From the NCBI GenBank assembly GCA_963204915.1, contig CAUJHS010000061.1:265310-329309 (forward strand): a stretch of DNA of 64,000 nucleotides, in the 5' to 3' direction. A program made the position numbers and the translations under genes. Below, in pieces: positions 54,400-62,506 of the stretch. Each line of letters starts with the position of its first letter. Within the stretch, counting starts at the first letter, position 1. The DNA is from Planctomycetota bacterium (lineage in GTDB: Bacteria; Planctomycetota; Planctomycetia; Pirellulales; Pirellulaceae). The notes beneath the pieces were generated by a model. It was given only the letters and a program-made list of their open reading frames with translations, was not told the origin of the DNA and did no database searches.

Positions 54400-55974
54400 T
54401 CAAATTTCGTTCACATCATCGATCAGCGCCCGGCGCAACTGGCGACGTTTCGCCTCTAGTTCAATCTGTTCCTGTTGCTCACGCTGCACTTCCGCCTCGA
54501 AGGCGGGCACGTCGAGCACGCTACGAATGGCGGCCTCCACGATCTCGCGAAGTTGCTCCGACGTCAGGGACTCCAATTCCCAGGCTCGCTTGCCGTGCGC
54601 TTTCACGAAGCGCTGATATCGCGAGGACGTATCCTTCGAGATTTGTCCTTCATGCAGGTTCATCGTCCGCACCTGCTCAGCCGTTAGCGCCGCTTTGATC
54701 ACCCGCAACTGTTTTCGTGAAACGCCAAAGTCGTCGCGGAGCGACACGCCGAAACTGCCGGGGATGTCCTCGCCCTCGGGATCGAAATCGCTGATCACGA
54801 TCACCACGAGTTTCTCCCGGCCGCTGGCGCGAAAGCGGTCGACCATCGCCTTGCGAGGCGGCAGCGAGGCATAGCCGCGCCCGCTGGTCATCGGCACGGT
54901 GTACTTGCCCGCCGTTCCCCGAAGTTGACTGGCGACAGTGTTCTTCTCCACCAGCAGCTCGATCCAATTCGGCTGGCTCTGGAGCAGGTTGCGCCAGTAC
55001 CGCGTCAGGAACTGATCGCACTCCCTCCGGACGAAGTCCCCCACGCATCGTTGGGTGTCCCAGATCACCACGGGCCGCGTTTCATCCGTAATGGCGTCGA
55101 AAGGGACCGAGCCATCCAGCCGCAGCCGCGTGAGCATGTCGGTTACATCGTCATAAGCCTGGGGCGAGTTGTCGTAGGGCCGGCGCGTGCGATCGTTGCG
55201 CACGAGATCCGGAATGTTCAGCAGGCGGTAATGCACCGCACGATCGCTGAGGGGCCAGTTGCGCTCGTCCGCTAACACGACGGTGATAATCGCTTGCCGC
55301 AATTCCAGTTTGTCGCGGATCGCCGACCGCTTCTTGCGCTCTCCCAACTCGACTTCCGCATCGCTTTGCACGGCGGCATTCTGGCGGCGGAAGCGGCGCG
55401 TTTGCCTGTAGGCGTCCTGCGACATCAACACCACCTCCTCACGCAGCTGCTCGGCCGTCGTTTTGACGCGTTGACGGTTGTAACTGGCCAGAAGCCGCAG
55501 GAATTCGTCCCGGTCCCCCAGGAAGTAGACATCCGGCCGAATCCGGACCGGAATCCGCTCCAGTTGGAGGGTCTGTGCGGCTGCGTGGCGTCGGTGGCCC
55601 GAGAGGATATATCCGTCGGCGCTGACGACGATGGGCTCCAGAACGCCGCGTTCGCGAATACTTTCCACCAGCGCCAGGAAAGACGGCTCCTCGGGATCAA
55701 CCGGGTCGTAAAGTTGATCGTTGAGCCAGGCGGGTTGGATGGCCGAAGTACACACTTCGTACTGGCATGCCTGGAGAGAGTGTGTACTTTGCACTCGGGG
55801 GAGGATCTTCCCTTCCTTTTCCAGTTGTTGTCGCCATTGCGACACCGTCCGGTTGCTGACGCCAAGCTCCCGGGCGAGCTGCCGGTCGCTGGACGTTCGC
55901 CAGGAGCGCAGCAGTGCATCCTTAACGCGATCGGCCTTGCACTGCTGAATATCGTTGTCCGGCCCGCTAATCAT
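54400..55974 (-). CDS. HTH-ParB-wHTH-Toprim fusion protein (Spo11/TopoVI-A-like)
   Basis: This is a 524-residue protein with AAGGAG before ATG 55974. In order: a helix-turn-helix (about 29-52, SDRQLARELGVSNRTVSQWR); a ParB nuclease-like domain (about 95-170) with GYILSGHRRHAAAQTL; a region about 230-310 resembling the winged-helix part of topoisomerase VI A/Spo11 relatives (DRAVHYRLLNIPDL, RRPYDNSPQAYDDVTDMLTR, FDAITDETRP); and a Toprim domain with the acidic residues E343 (LLVEKNTV) and D396-F-D398-PEG (VISDFDPEGEDI). I see no confident catalytic tyrosine. Partitioning, replication or DNA-cleavage roles at the adjacent repeat array (56190-56299) are inferred. The fusion itself is unusual. 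Confidence 0.8.
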   Translation of the reverse strand: MISGPDNDIQQCKADRVKDALLRSWRTSSDRQLARELGVSNRTVSQWRQQLEKEGKILPRVQSTHSLQACQYEVCTSAIQPAWLNDQLYDPVDPEEPSFLALVESIRERGVLEPIVVSADGYILSGHRRHAAAQTLQLERIPVRIRPDVYFLGDRDEFLRLLASYNRQRVKTTAEQLREEVVLMSQDAYRQTRRFRRQNAAVQSDAEVELGERKKRSAIRDKLELRQAIITVVLADERNWPLSDRAVHYRLLNIPDLVRNDRTRRPYDNSPQAYDDVTDMLTRLRLDGSVPFDAITDETRPVVIWDTQRCVGDFVRRECDQFLTRYWRNLLQSQPNWIELLVEKNTVASQLRGTAGKYTVPMTSGRGYASLPPRKAMVDRFRASGREKLVVIVISDFDPEGEDIPGSFGVSLRDDFGVSRKQLRVIKAALTAEQVRTMNLHEGQISKDTSSRYQRFVKAHGKRAWELESLTSEQLREIVEAAIRSVLDVPAFEAEVQREQQEQIELEAKRRQLRRALIDDVNEI

Positions 55975-56189
55975 GCTCAGGCTCCTTGCGTTGAGAACGT
56001 GCACATGGATGACGAACCGTGATTTCCGCGTCGGCGAAGGCGACTGAAAAGAACGCCCTGTTGCGAAAGGACAGGCCGACGACAGGGGCGACGCCACCGT
56101 AAAGACCAAGTGCCCGAATGGCGCCACACGCTGAGCCGTCGACCACATGGCGGTAGCTGCTGCATGTCGCGCCGCCTGGGGCGCCGAAC

Positions 56190-56299
56190 CTGCCGAACCT
56201 TGCCGAACCTTTTTCCCTGCGGGCAAAACCCGCGTGCGCGTGCGCGCCCGCGCGCGTACATGTGTGTGTTTACTAAAAAGGTTCGGCAAGGTTCGGCAG
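56190..56299. repeat. Origin/partition-like site: 25-bp inverted repeat with iterons
   Basis: Positions 56190-56214 and 56275-56299 form a perfect 25-bp inverted repeat around a 60-base spacer. The spacer contains a small hairpin (GCGGGCAAAACCCGC) and long alternating purine-pyrimidine runs (56231-56246, 56249-56269). The unit TGCCGAACCT/AGGTTCGGCA occurs exactly at 56191, 56201, 56279, 56289, 56357, 56368 and 56387, and with one mismatch at 56182 and 56335. The last three exact copies lie in the 3' end of the primase gene. Confidence 0.8.
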
Positions 56300-56328
56300 C
56301 TCGTTCCATCTCCTTGTCCCTCAAACAG

Positions 56329-59076
56329 TTAAGGCGCCGAACCTGGCTCAATTCTGAGGTTCGGCATAGGTTCGGCAAACGCCTCAAGGTTCGGCACTTG
56401 GTCCACGACGAATACCCGGTAGATCTTCCCTTTACGGCCCTCCGACCTGTGGAAGGTCGCCACGCGGCCGTCAGCCAGACGGAACGATTCGGCGACGTAT
56501 CGCCCGGCAAGCGCGCCTATCTTGGTTGCCAGCGAGCGCGCCGATCCTTCGCCTAGGTCGGTTTTCAGTAGGCCGTGCTTGGCGCAGAGTTCGACCAACT
56601 CAGATGCGGTCCACACGCCCTGGGGGTGTTCAACCAGCACTTCGACCAAGTCCGTGAACTCGCGGCGCGTTTCATCCAAGACCGCCGCGGCTTCCTCCGC
56701 ATTAGCAAGGAAATCCGGTTGGCCGCACGCTTCAAGAATGCCGCCAATGATGTTGCCCCAACCTCGCTTATTGAATCGAGAGTGGGTTTTGGCTATGGGC
56801 ATTCCGAGCGATTTCCAGCGCTCGACCATTCCGATTAGTTCGCCGAGAAGTCCAAGCCGATGCTGATGTGCATAGCCCTCGGGATCGCAAATCGAGAACT
56901 CGCGCCGTGCGGGATCGCCTTCGTAGTGCAAATTGATGACGACGCTGCGCGTAACCAGATCGCGGCTCACATCGGGCGTGTTGGCCGTGATACAGAAGAT
57001 GTGCGAGTTCTCGGCGCGAATCGACGCTGACTGGCCGAGCAAACGAAACGACAGAACCGGATCGGTGATCGACCGCTCCAGGCAGGCCGATTCGATGCGA
57101 GGATTTCGCCCCCGGCTTTTCGCGTTATCGATGATGACCGTCGTGACGCCGCGACGCACAATAGCCCCCAGACGCTTCTCAAATTCTTCATCGTTTGGGT
57201 TGTAGGACGCTGTCTCTGTGGTCTGGCCGTCGCGGAGGATGGCGATGATCTGGGCCAGGATCGATTTCCCCAACTCGGGCTGGTTGCCGTTGAAGAGCGC
57301 TGCGGGCTTGGAGCCGATGAACCGCGGCATCAGCAGGGCCGTGAGCAGCACGCCCAGATAATTGGTGCGATCGGCGGGCGACTTGAAGCAGAAGTCCTCG
57401 AGCAGGGCGTCAAGATGTGCCGTGTCGCTGCGGGTCGCGACGGCGGGCCCGGCATAGTAAATCCCCGATGGTGCGTCGAACCCAGGCGCTACGAGCCGCC
57501 AGTCGTCGGCGAAGACGGGGTTATGGGTGAATAACTTGATGGTTGGAAGGCGTGCGCGCTCGACGTGATGGTTCAGCCAAGTGTTTGCATACGCCGGCGG
57601 GAACGGTTTATATTCGCCCGCTTCGCCATCGACGAAGTAGAACTCCACATGTTGGTTGAGCAGGCCGGCCAATTCGGGTGGCGCGAGGATTGGCGAGATC
57701 TGCTGATGGTTGATGACGACGAGTTGTTCGGTGCGGCTGAAGCAATTGCCCGCCGCCAATAGCGTCTCGGTCACCTGGCGAAGCGTATGTGCGACGGGCA
57801 TCGTTGCGGCGTCGACCACAATGGTCGGGCGGCCGCTTCTGTCCGCATCGTCGCCATCGGGACTTGCGTCGCCATACGCCTCGATTCCGCTCGCCCCACT
57901 GGCCTCGAAAACCTGTCGGCCCTTCGGAGCCGCACGCTTTTGCAGTTTCTCAAAGGTTGCGACGCGGGCGTCGTACTCGGCTTTGGACCAAGTCAGATCG
58001 AAATATCGCTGGCCTTGTTCGGCGAATTTCCCGACGTTCGCGACCTGCGACCACACGTCCTCTTTCGCGATACCATTGCGAATGGCATAACAGCACAAGG
58101 CGAAGTCAGCCTCTGACCGGCTGCCTGCCTCGGCGATTCCGCAGGCGGCGATAAGCTCCGCGAGCTTGTCGGACTTCGACAGCGAGATTTTTCTCGGCTG
58201 CGGCAGCGGCATGGCCGCGATCTGCTTAGTCCGTTCCGTTACGGGCGACGGAGATTTGAACGGCTCGAACGTCGCCAGCGGATATCTGCGATTGGCATCA
58301 AGTTCGACCAGAGATGTCGGAACTGGCTCGCGACCGTTTCGCTGGTCTTTCCGGTTGAAGGTTCCCGGAAGCCGAAGGAGACGCGACAGATCGGTGGTGT
58401 GATCGCCGCCGACCGCCTTAGCGATCCCCGCCAGCACATCCTGGACCAGTTCGGCCTTGGGGCTGAGGCGGGAGACATGCCGTCGCTGGTTCAGGTAAAC
58501 CTTGTCTCCGTTCTCGACAATGTACTTGCGACGCATCTTGCGTCCATCGGGCGTCGGTAGCCATTCGCTTTCGACCGGCTGCGGGTCGCCAGCGTCATCA
58601 ATCTGGTACGGCGTGTCGAGCAGCCAGTACAAATGCACGCCGTTGCCGCTGTTCACAATGATCGATGGCGCAGGCAGGCTGGTCTTTTCGACTCTGATGC
58701 GAGCCTCTTCGACGGTGACGTGATCGATATCAGTCCACAACGCCCGCACCGTGCGGATCTGCCACGCCAAGTCGAACCGGCCTTCATCTCCGACCCTGGG
58801 GCAGATCCCAAAGTAAACGTTGACCCGCTCCTGGTCAGCCACTCGCAGCAGGTGCAGCACCGTATCCTTGAGGATTTTGGGGGCAGTCTTGCGGTAAAAA
58901 GTATTGCGGTAATCGACGCGATTGCATTTCTTTCCGTTTTCGTTCCAGGACTCGATAGGGCGAAACAGTACCGTCTCGGAGTCTACGAAGAGCGCAGAGA
59001 GAAACGCAGTAGCTGTTTCAACAGCTTGATCTGTTGAATCGGCTTTCGGTTCTTCGAATTGGCCTGCGTCGTCCAT
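56329..59076 (-). CDS. Primase-helicase replication protein (AEP/RepB-like primase plus P-loop ATPase)
   Basis: This is a 915-residue protein from ATG 59076, with GGAG upstream; the frame is open to 59334. The N-terminal part (about 30-330) looks like an archaeo-eukaryotic-type/RepB primase: VRALWTDIDHVTVEEA (the DxD metal site) and PSIIVNSGNGVHLYWLLDTP (the His motif). The C-terminal part has a Walker A LFNGNQPELGKSILAQIIAI (about 595-605), a Walker-B-like TTVIIDNAKSRGR, an arginine-rich SIRAENSHIFCITANTPDVS sensor region, and a C-terminal winged-helix-like end. This is the architecture of plasmid and satellite-phage replication initiators. Adjacent origin-like repeats overlap its 3' end. 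It drives replication of the excised element, by inference. Confidence 0.88.
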   Translation of the reverse strand: MDDAGQFEEPKADSTDQAVETATAFLSALFVDSETVLFRPIESWNENGKKCNRVDYRNTFYRKTAPKILKDTVLHLLRVADQERVNVYFGICPRVGDEGRFDLAWQIRTVRALWTDIDHVTVEEARIRVEKTSLPAPSIIVNSGNGVHLYWLLDTPYQIDDAGDPQPVESEWLPTPDGRKMRRKYIVENGDKVYLNQRRHVSRLSPKAELVQDVLAGIAKAVGGDHTTDLSRLLRLPGTFNRKDQRNGREPVPTSLVELDANRRYPLATFEPFKSPSPVTERTKQIAAMPLPQPRKISLSKSDKLAELIAACGIAEAGSRSEADFALCCYAIRNGIAKEDVWSQVANVGKFAEQGQRYFDLTWSKAEYDARVATFEKLQKRAAPKGRQVFEASGASGIEAYGDASPDGDDADRSGRPTIVVDAATMPVAHTLRQVTETLLAAGNCFSRTEQLVVINHQQISPILAPPELAGLLNQHVEFYFVDGEAGEYKPFPPAYANTWLNHHVERARLPTIKLFTHNPVFADDWRLVAPGFDAPSGIYYAGPAVATRSDTAHLDALLEDFCFKSPADRTNYLGVLLTALLMPRFIGSKPAALFNGNQPELGKSILAQIIAILRDGQTTETASYNPNDEEFEKRLGAIVRRGVTTVIIDNAKSRGRNPRIESACLERSITDPVLSFRLLGQSASIRAENSHIFCITANTPDVSRDLVTRSVVINLHYEGDPARREFSICDPEGYAHQHRLGLLGELIGMVERWKSLGMPIAKTHSRFNKRGWGNIIGGILEACGQPDFLANAEEAAAVLDETRREFTDLVEVLVEHPQGVWTASELVELCAKHGLLKTDLGEGSARSLATKIGALAGRYVAESFRLADGRVATFHRSEGRKGKIYRVFVVDQVPNLEAFAEPMPNLRIEPGSAP

Positions 59077-59202
59077 CCGACTCTGCTCCGCATATCCGCC
59101 ACCGATGAGGCCGGCGTCGTCGCGGGCGGTAACAACCCGCCCGGTCGCGTGTCCTCTCAATCGAATCGTAGGGATAAGTTGCGGCATTGGAACACGGACA
59201 CG

Positions 59203-59273
59203 GAAACTCATATGCGCGGCACATGCGCGAGAGATGCGCGAAGGATTACGGACATGCGCCGCATATGAGTTTC
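59203..59273. promoter_or_regulatory. Inverted repeat in the divergent promoter region
   Basis: GAAACTCATATGCG (59203-59216) and CGCATATGAGTTTC (59260-59273) are perfect 14-bp arms with a 43-base spacer rich in CATGCGC and GATGCGCG repeats. It lies between the minus-strand primase gene and the plus-strand 59389 gene, so it is a good candidate for an operator controlling replication versus recombination. Confidence 0.65.
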
Positions 59274-59388
59274 GCGGCGCATGCTTTTGTCCGCAGACGA
59301 TGTCCGTAATCGACGCGGAGAATTCCCATATCAAAGATCGGCCGGGAGCGCCCGTCGTTCTCGGCCCACTGGATGGGAGAAAGTTTCC

Positions 59389-59640
59389 GTGCCGACTTCG
59401 CGTAACTTAGCTGGACTTCCGGGCGCGACCCGGCATCATGGACCTGAGCCCGGCTCGGTTGCGGCTAGGCCGCTGTCGACACAGTGGCTGTCAGATGAAC
59501 GAATCGCCGAGGCCCGTCGCGTTTGGTCCAAAGCCTACGGCCGCGTGATCAGCGACGACGAAGCCATCGAGATTCTGACAAACGTTCGTAGGCTCGCGGA
59601 AATCCTATTGCGCGCCGAAGAGGAGAAACGAAGAACATGA
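59389..59640 (+). CDS. Small protein coupled to the serine recombinase
   Basis: This is an 83-residue protein from GTG 59389, with GGGAGA upstream. The first half is Pro/Arg-rich; the second half is helical (DERIAEARRVWSKAYGRVIS, DDEAIEILTNVRRLAEILLR). It overlaps the recombinase start by 4 bases (ATGA at 59637), so the two are translationally coupled. The small helical ORF immediately before a large serine recombinase is a recurring arrangement in planctomycete elements and may be a directionality or accessory factor; that role is inference. Confidence 0.75.
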   Translation: MPTSRNLAGLPGATRHHGPEPGSVAARPLSTQWLSDERIAEARRVWSKAYGRVISDDEAIEILTNVRRLAEILLRAEEEKRRT

Positions 59641-61181
59641 ACGTCGTTGTGTGGGCGCGGGTGTCATCCCGCGAACAGAAGGAGGGGTATTCCATTGACG
59701 CTCAGCTTCGCGTGAACCGCGAGCGGGCGCAGGCTAATGGGTGGAACGTCGTTCGCGAGTTCGTCGTGGCCGAGTCCGCGAAGCGCGGCGCTGAACGCAT
59801 CGTGTTCAACCAGATGTTCGCCTGGGTGAAGGCCAACGCCAGGAAAGAAAAGATCAAGGCGATTTTGAGCCACAAGCTCGATCGCGTCTGCCGCAACATG
59901 CGGGACGCCGTCCGCCTACAGGAACTCGAAGACGCCTGTGGTGTTCAGTTGGCGTTCGTCGATAACCAGTTCGGCCCCGGCGCCGCTGGAGCGCTCTCGT
60001 TCAACGTGATGGCGGCGGTCGCTCAGTACTACAGCGACAATCTGCGGTCGGAAGTGCTGAAAGGGATGGACGAGAAAGTACGACAAGGATGGCCGACGGG
60101 CCTCGCCCCCTACGGCTACATCAACGTCGAGGACAAAGACAAGCCCGTTCAGCCGCATCCCGAGAAGTCACAAACTCTGATCCGCATTTTCAATCTCTAC
60201 GCCACGGGCGGTTACACCTTCAAGACGCTCGCCGACGTGCTGGAGCGCGAAGGTCACACTTTCCGCGCCAGCCAACGTCGGTTCAACCGCACGGCGCTCT
60301 CGTACATCCTCGGAAACCGCTTCTACATCGGCGAATTGCATCGGAATGGGCAGGTCTTTGAGGGCCGCTACCAACGTCTGGTTGATAGGCCGACGTTCGA
60401 CGCCTGCCAAGACGTGCTTCACGGGCGCAACCGCCGTACGGGTAAGCTCGAGCTTCCATTCGGGGGCGGCTTATTCCGATGCGCGTACTGCGGCCAATCG
60501 ATCACGGGCGAACGCATTCGCCGAAAACTAAGAGGCGGCGGAGTGCGCGAACACGTCTATTACCGTTGCGCCAACAATCAACCCAGTCCAGATCACCCGA
60601 CCGTCCGTTGGAAGTCGGATGACCTCGAACAGGCGATCATTGACGATCTGGCCAAGATGCGCTTCGAGCCCGATTTGGCGGCATGGTTCCGCAGCAGCCT
60701 GGGCGACGCAATCACGGACCTTACAGCACACCGGCGGCGGCAGGCCACGGCGCTGGCCAAGCGGAAGAGCGAACTAACGACCATGCAGGACCGCCTTCTG
60801 AACGCCTACCTCGCGGGCACGGTCGAAGAGAGCATGTACAAGGCCAAGTCGAACGAGCTCAAGTCCGAGGCCAGGAAGACGGAAGAGTCGTTAAACGCGC
60901 TGGGCGACGTCGATCCGACTCGGGGCAAAATCGCCCTCGCGATCTTCGATTTCACCCAAAACGCCGCCGATCGTTGGCGCGGTTCAAACAACGCGATCCG
61001 TCGCGAGATCTTGGATTTGGTTTGTTTGAACCGTACTTTAGGCGACGTAAACCTAGACGCCACAAAGAGAAAGCCGTTCGACGTTTTCGCCGAACGGCTC
61101 GATTTGAAGAATAGTCGGGGTGACTGGATTCGAACCAGCGACCTTTTGACCCCCAGTCTTAAAACGGGGTGTTTTACCTAA
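59637..61181 (+). CDS. Large serine recombinase/integrase
   Basis: This is a 514-residue protein. The resolvase catalytic domain (about 3-150) has S10 in WARVSSREQKEGYS, and the SHKLDRVCRNMRDA and YYSDNLRSEVLKGMDEK segments. A recombinase domain follows (about 155-275, ILGNRFYIGELHRNGQVFEG), then a zinc ribbon (FRCAYCGQS...YYRCAN, about 280-310), a coiled coil (about 360-430) and a C-terminal stretch LNRTLGDVNLDATKRKPFDV then FAERLDLKNSRGDWIRTSDL. The last 20 or so residues are read through the 51-bp repeat and the tRNA-Pro fragment, so the end of the protein is encoded by the attachment site. This is the probable integrase of the 44-61 kb element. Confidence 0.93.
   Translation: MNVVVWARVSSREQKEGYSIDAQLRVNRERAQANGWNVVREFVVAESAKRGAERIVFNQMFAWVKANARKEKIKAILSHKLDRVCRNMRDAVRLQELEDACGVQLAFVDNQFGPGAAGALSFNVMAAVAQYYSDNLRSEVLKGMDEKVRQGWPTGLAPYGYINVEDKDKPVQPHPEKSQTLIRIFNLYATGGYTFKTLADVLEREGHTFRASQRRFNRTALSYILGNRFYIGELHRNGQVFEGRYQRLVDRPTFDACQDVLHGRNRRTGKLELPFGGGLFRCAYCGQSITGERIRRKLRGGGVREHVYYRCANNQPSPDHPTVRWKSDDLEQAIIDDLAKMRFEPDLAAWFRSSLGDAITDLTAHRRRQATALAKRKSELTTMQDRLLNAYLAGTVEESMYKAKSNELKSEARKTEESLNALGDVDPTRGKIALAIFDFTQNAADRWRGSNNAIRREILDLVCLNRTLGDVNLDATKRKPFDVFAERLDLKNSRGDWIRTSDLLTPSLKTGCFT
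61070..61120 (+). repeat. 51-bp direct repeat, right copy (candidate attR)
   Basis: Identical to 43993-44043. It lies inside the recombinase reading frame (KPFDVFAERLDLKNSRG) and its last 6 bases overlap the 3' end of the tRNA-Pro fragment on the minus strand. The AGCCGTTCG/CGAACGGCT hairpin sits where a tRNA terminator would be. Confidence 0.85.
61115..61157 (-). pseudogene. tRNA-Pro(GGG) 3' fragment (attachment site of the right-hand element)
   Basis: Read on the minus strand, it starts in the anticodon loop CTGGGGG (anticodon GGG, 61150-61156) with part of the 5' stem. It continues with the 3' anticodon stem TCAAA, a 5-base variable loop, the T-arm (stem-loop with TTCGAAT, 61123-61139), the acceptor strand CACCCCG and discriminator A at 61115. 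The 5' half does not follow at 61158 and beyond. The tyrosine integrase begins 170 bases away on the 5' side, as expected for an integrated element. Confidence 0.8.
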
Positions 61182-61250
61182 GTTTCGTCAAATGTCCGGT
61201 TATTGATAACCGTTGACGCTACGGGATTTTACTGCTAGTTTGCGTTCTAT

Positions 61251-61316
61251 GGGGTTACACCAAAGTTGACGGGGGTTTCTCCCGTGCGTAACCCCGGCGT
61301 AACCCCAGTGTAACCC
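61251..61316. repeat. Phased short repeats upstream of the tyrosine integrase
   Basis: GTAACCCC occurs at 61288 and 61299, with GTAACCC at 61310, each 11 bases apart (one helical turn). An inverted copy GGGGTTAC lies at 61251-61258. They are candidate arm-type integrase binding sites or an autoregulatory operator. Confidence 0.5.
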
Positions 61317-61327
61317 GAGGCAGTCAA

Positions 61328-62506
61328 ATGGTCGGCAAAGGCAACCGGTTTTCGTTCACGAAGCGTGCGGTCGAGGCGTTGCCAGTCCCCACGAAGGGAC
61401 GCGCGACCTACTACGACGAACGAACGCCGGGGCTGTGCGTCCGGGTGACAACGGGCGGGGCGAAAACCTTCTCCGTGTTCCGCCGGGTGAACGGGCGTCC
61501 TACGCGGGTGACAATTGGCAAGTTCCCCGAAACGACCGTGGAACAAGCCCGCGACCACGCCGCACGGTACGCCGCCGCCGCCGTGGACGGGTTAAACCCG
61601 AACGACGCGAAACGCGAACAACGGGAAGCGCCGACCCTACAAGACTTGTTTGACGTATGGCTTGCTCATGCCAAGCGGCACAAAAAGACTTGGGCAGAGG
61701 ATGAGCGGAAATGGCAGACGTATTTCGCCAAGCTGAAAACCAAGCGGCTTGCGGACGTGACCACGGCGGACGTGACAAGGTGGCACGCATCTCTAGGTGA
61801 GAACCACGGCAATTACCTCGCCAATAGGGCGCTGGCGTTGTTGTCGGCAATGTACGGGCAATCTCACCGGCTCATGGGCTACGATGGCCGCAACCCGTGC
61901 GTGGGCGTCACGAAGTTCAAGGAGTCGAGTCGAGAACGGTTTCTGCAACCCGACGAATTGCGCCCGTTCTTCGAAGCGTTGCAAGCCGAACCGCCCCAGT
62001 GGCGCGACTTCTGGTTGCTGTGTTTATTCACCGGCGCCCGGCGTGGAAACGTGGCGGCTATGGCGTGGGCTGACCTGGATTTGACCCGCGGGTTATGGTT
62101 TCTCCCCGGTCAAGTCACAAAGAACGGGGCGGCAATGGTCGCCATTCTCCCGCCGCCCGCCGTCGCCATTCTGGAAACCCGCAAAGACGGCGCCCGCGGG
62201 CGTTGGGTGTTTGCGGCGCCGACATCCACCGGGCATATCATCGACCCGCGTAAAAGCTGGTTGCGGGTGACGAAAACCGCGGGAATCGAGAACTTGCGTC
62301 CGCATGACCTACGGCGTTCACTCGGTTCGTGGCAGGCGATCCAAGGCGCGTCAATGCAGGTTATCGGCGCGGCCCTCGGCCACAAGGACCCGAAGGCAAC
62401 GGCGGTTTATGCTCGGCTCACCGTGGACCCGGTAAGGCAGTCCGTCACGCAGGCCGTGGAAGCGATGCAAGCAGCGGCGAAAGGGGGAAGCCATGCTCAA
62501 GGGTAG
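61328..62506 (+). CDS. Tyrosine recombinase/integrase (P4-type)
   Basis: This is a 392-residue protein. An N-terminal DUF4102-like arm-binding domain is present (about 8-90, FTKRAVEALPVPTKGRATYY...GLCVRVTTGGAKTFSVFRR). A core-binding domain follows (about 100-190), then a catalytic domain with R238 (FTGARRGN), K265, H326-D-L-R329 (RPHDLRRS), H352 (LGHKD) and Y361 (VYARLT), so the full RKHRHY set is present. P4-type integrases target tRNA 3' ends, which fits the tRNA-Pro fragment just upstream. It overlaps the next gene by 14 bases. This gene marks the left end of an element that extends past the window. Confidence 0.94.
   Translation: MVGKGNRFSFTKRAVEALPVPTKGRATYYDERTPGLCVRVTTGGAKTFSVFRRVNGRPTRVTIGKFPETTVEQARDHAARYAAAAVDGLNPNDAKREQREAPTLQDLFDVWLAHAKRHKKTWAEDERKWQTYFAKLKTKRLADVTTADVTRWHASLGENHGNYLANRALALLSAMYGQSHRLMGYDGRNPCVGVTKFKESSRERFLQPDELRPFFEALQAEPPQWRDFWLLCLFTGARRGNVAAMAWADLDLTRGLWFLPGQVTKNGAAMVAILPPPAVAILETRKDGARGRWVFAAPTSTGHIIDPRKSWLRVTKTAGIENLRPHDLRRSLGSWQAIQGASMQVIGAALGHKDPKATAVYARLTVDPVRQSVTQAVEAMQAAAKGGSHAQG

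Noticed and set aside
61115..61190. Intact tRNA gene on the minus strand
   Set aside because: Only the part from the anticodon loop to the acceptor 3' strand folds. The expected 5' acceptor strand and D-arm are missing.
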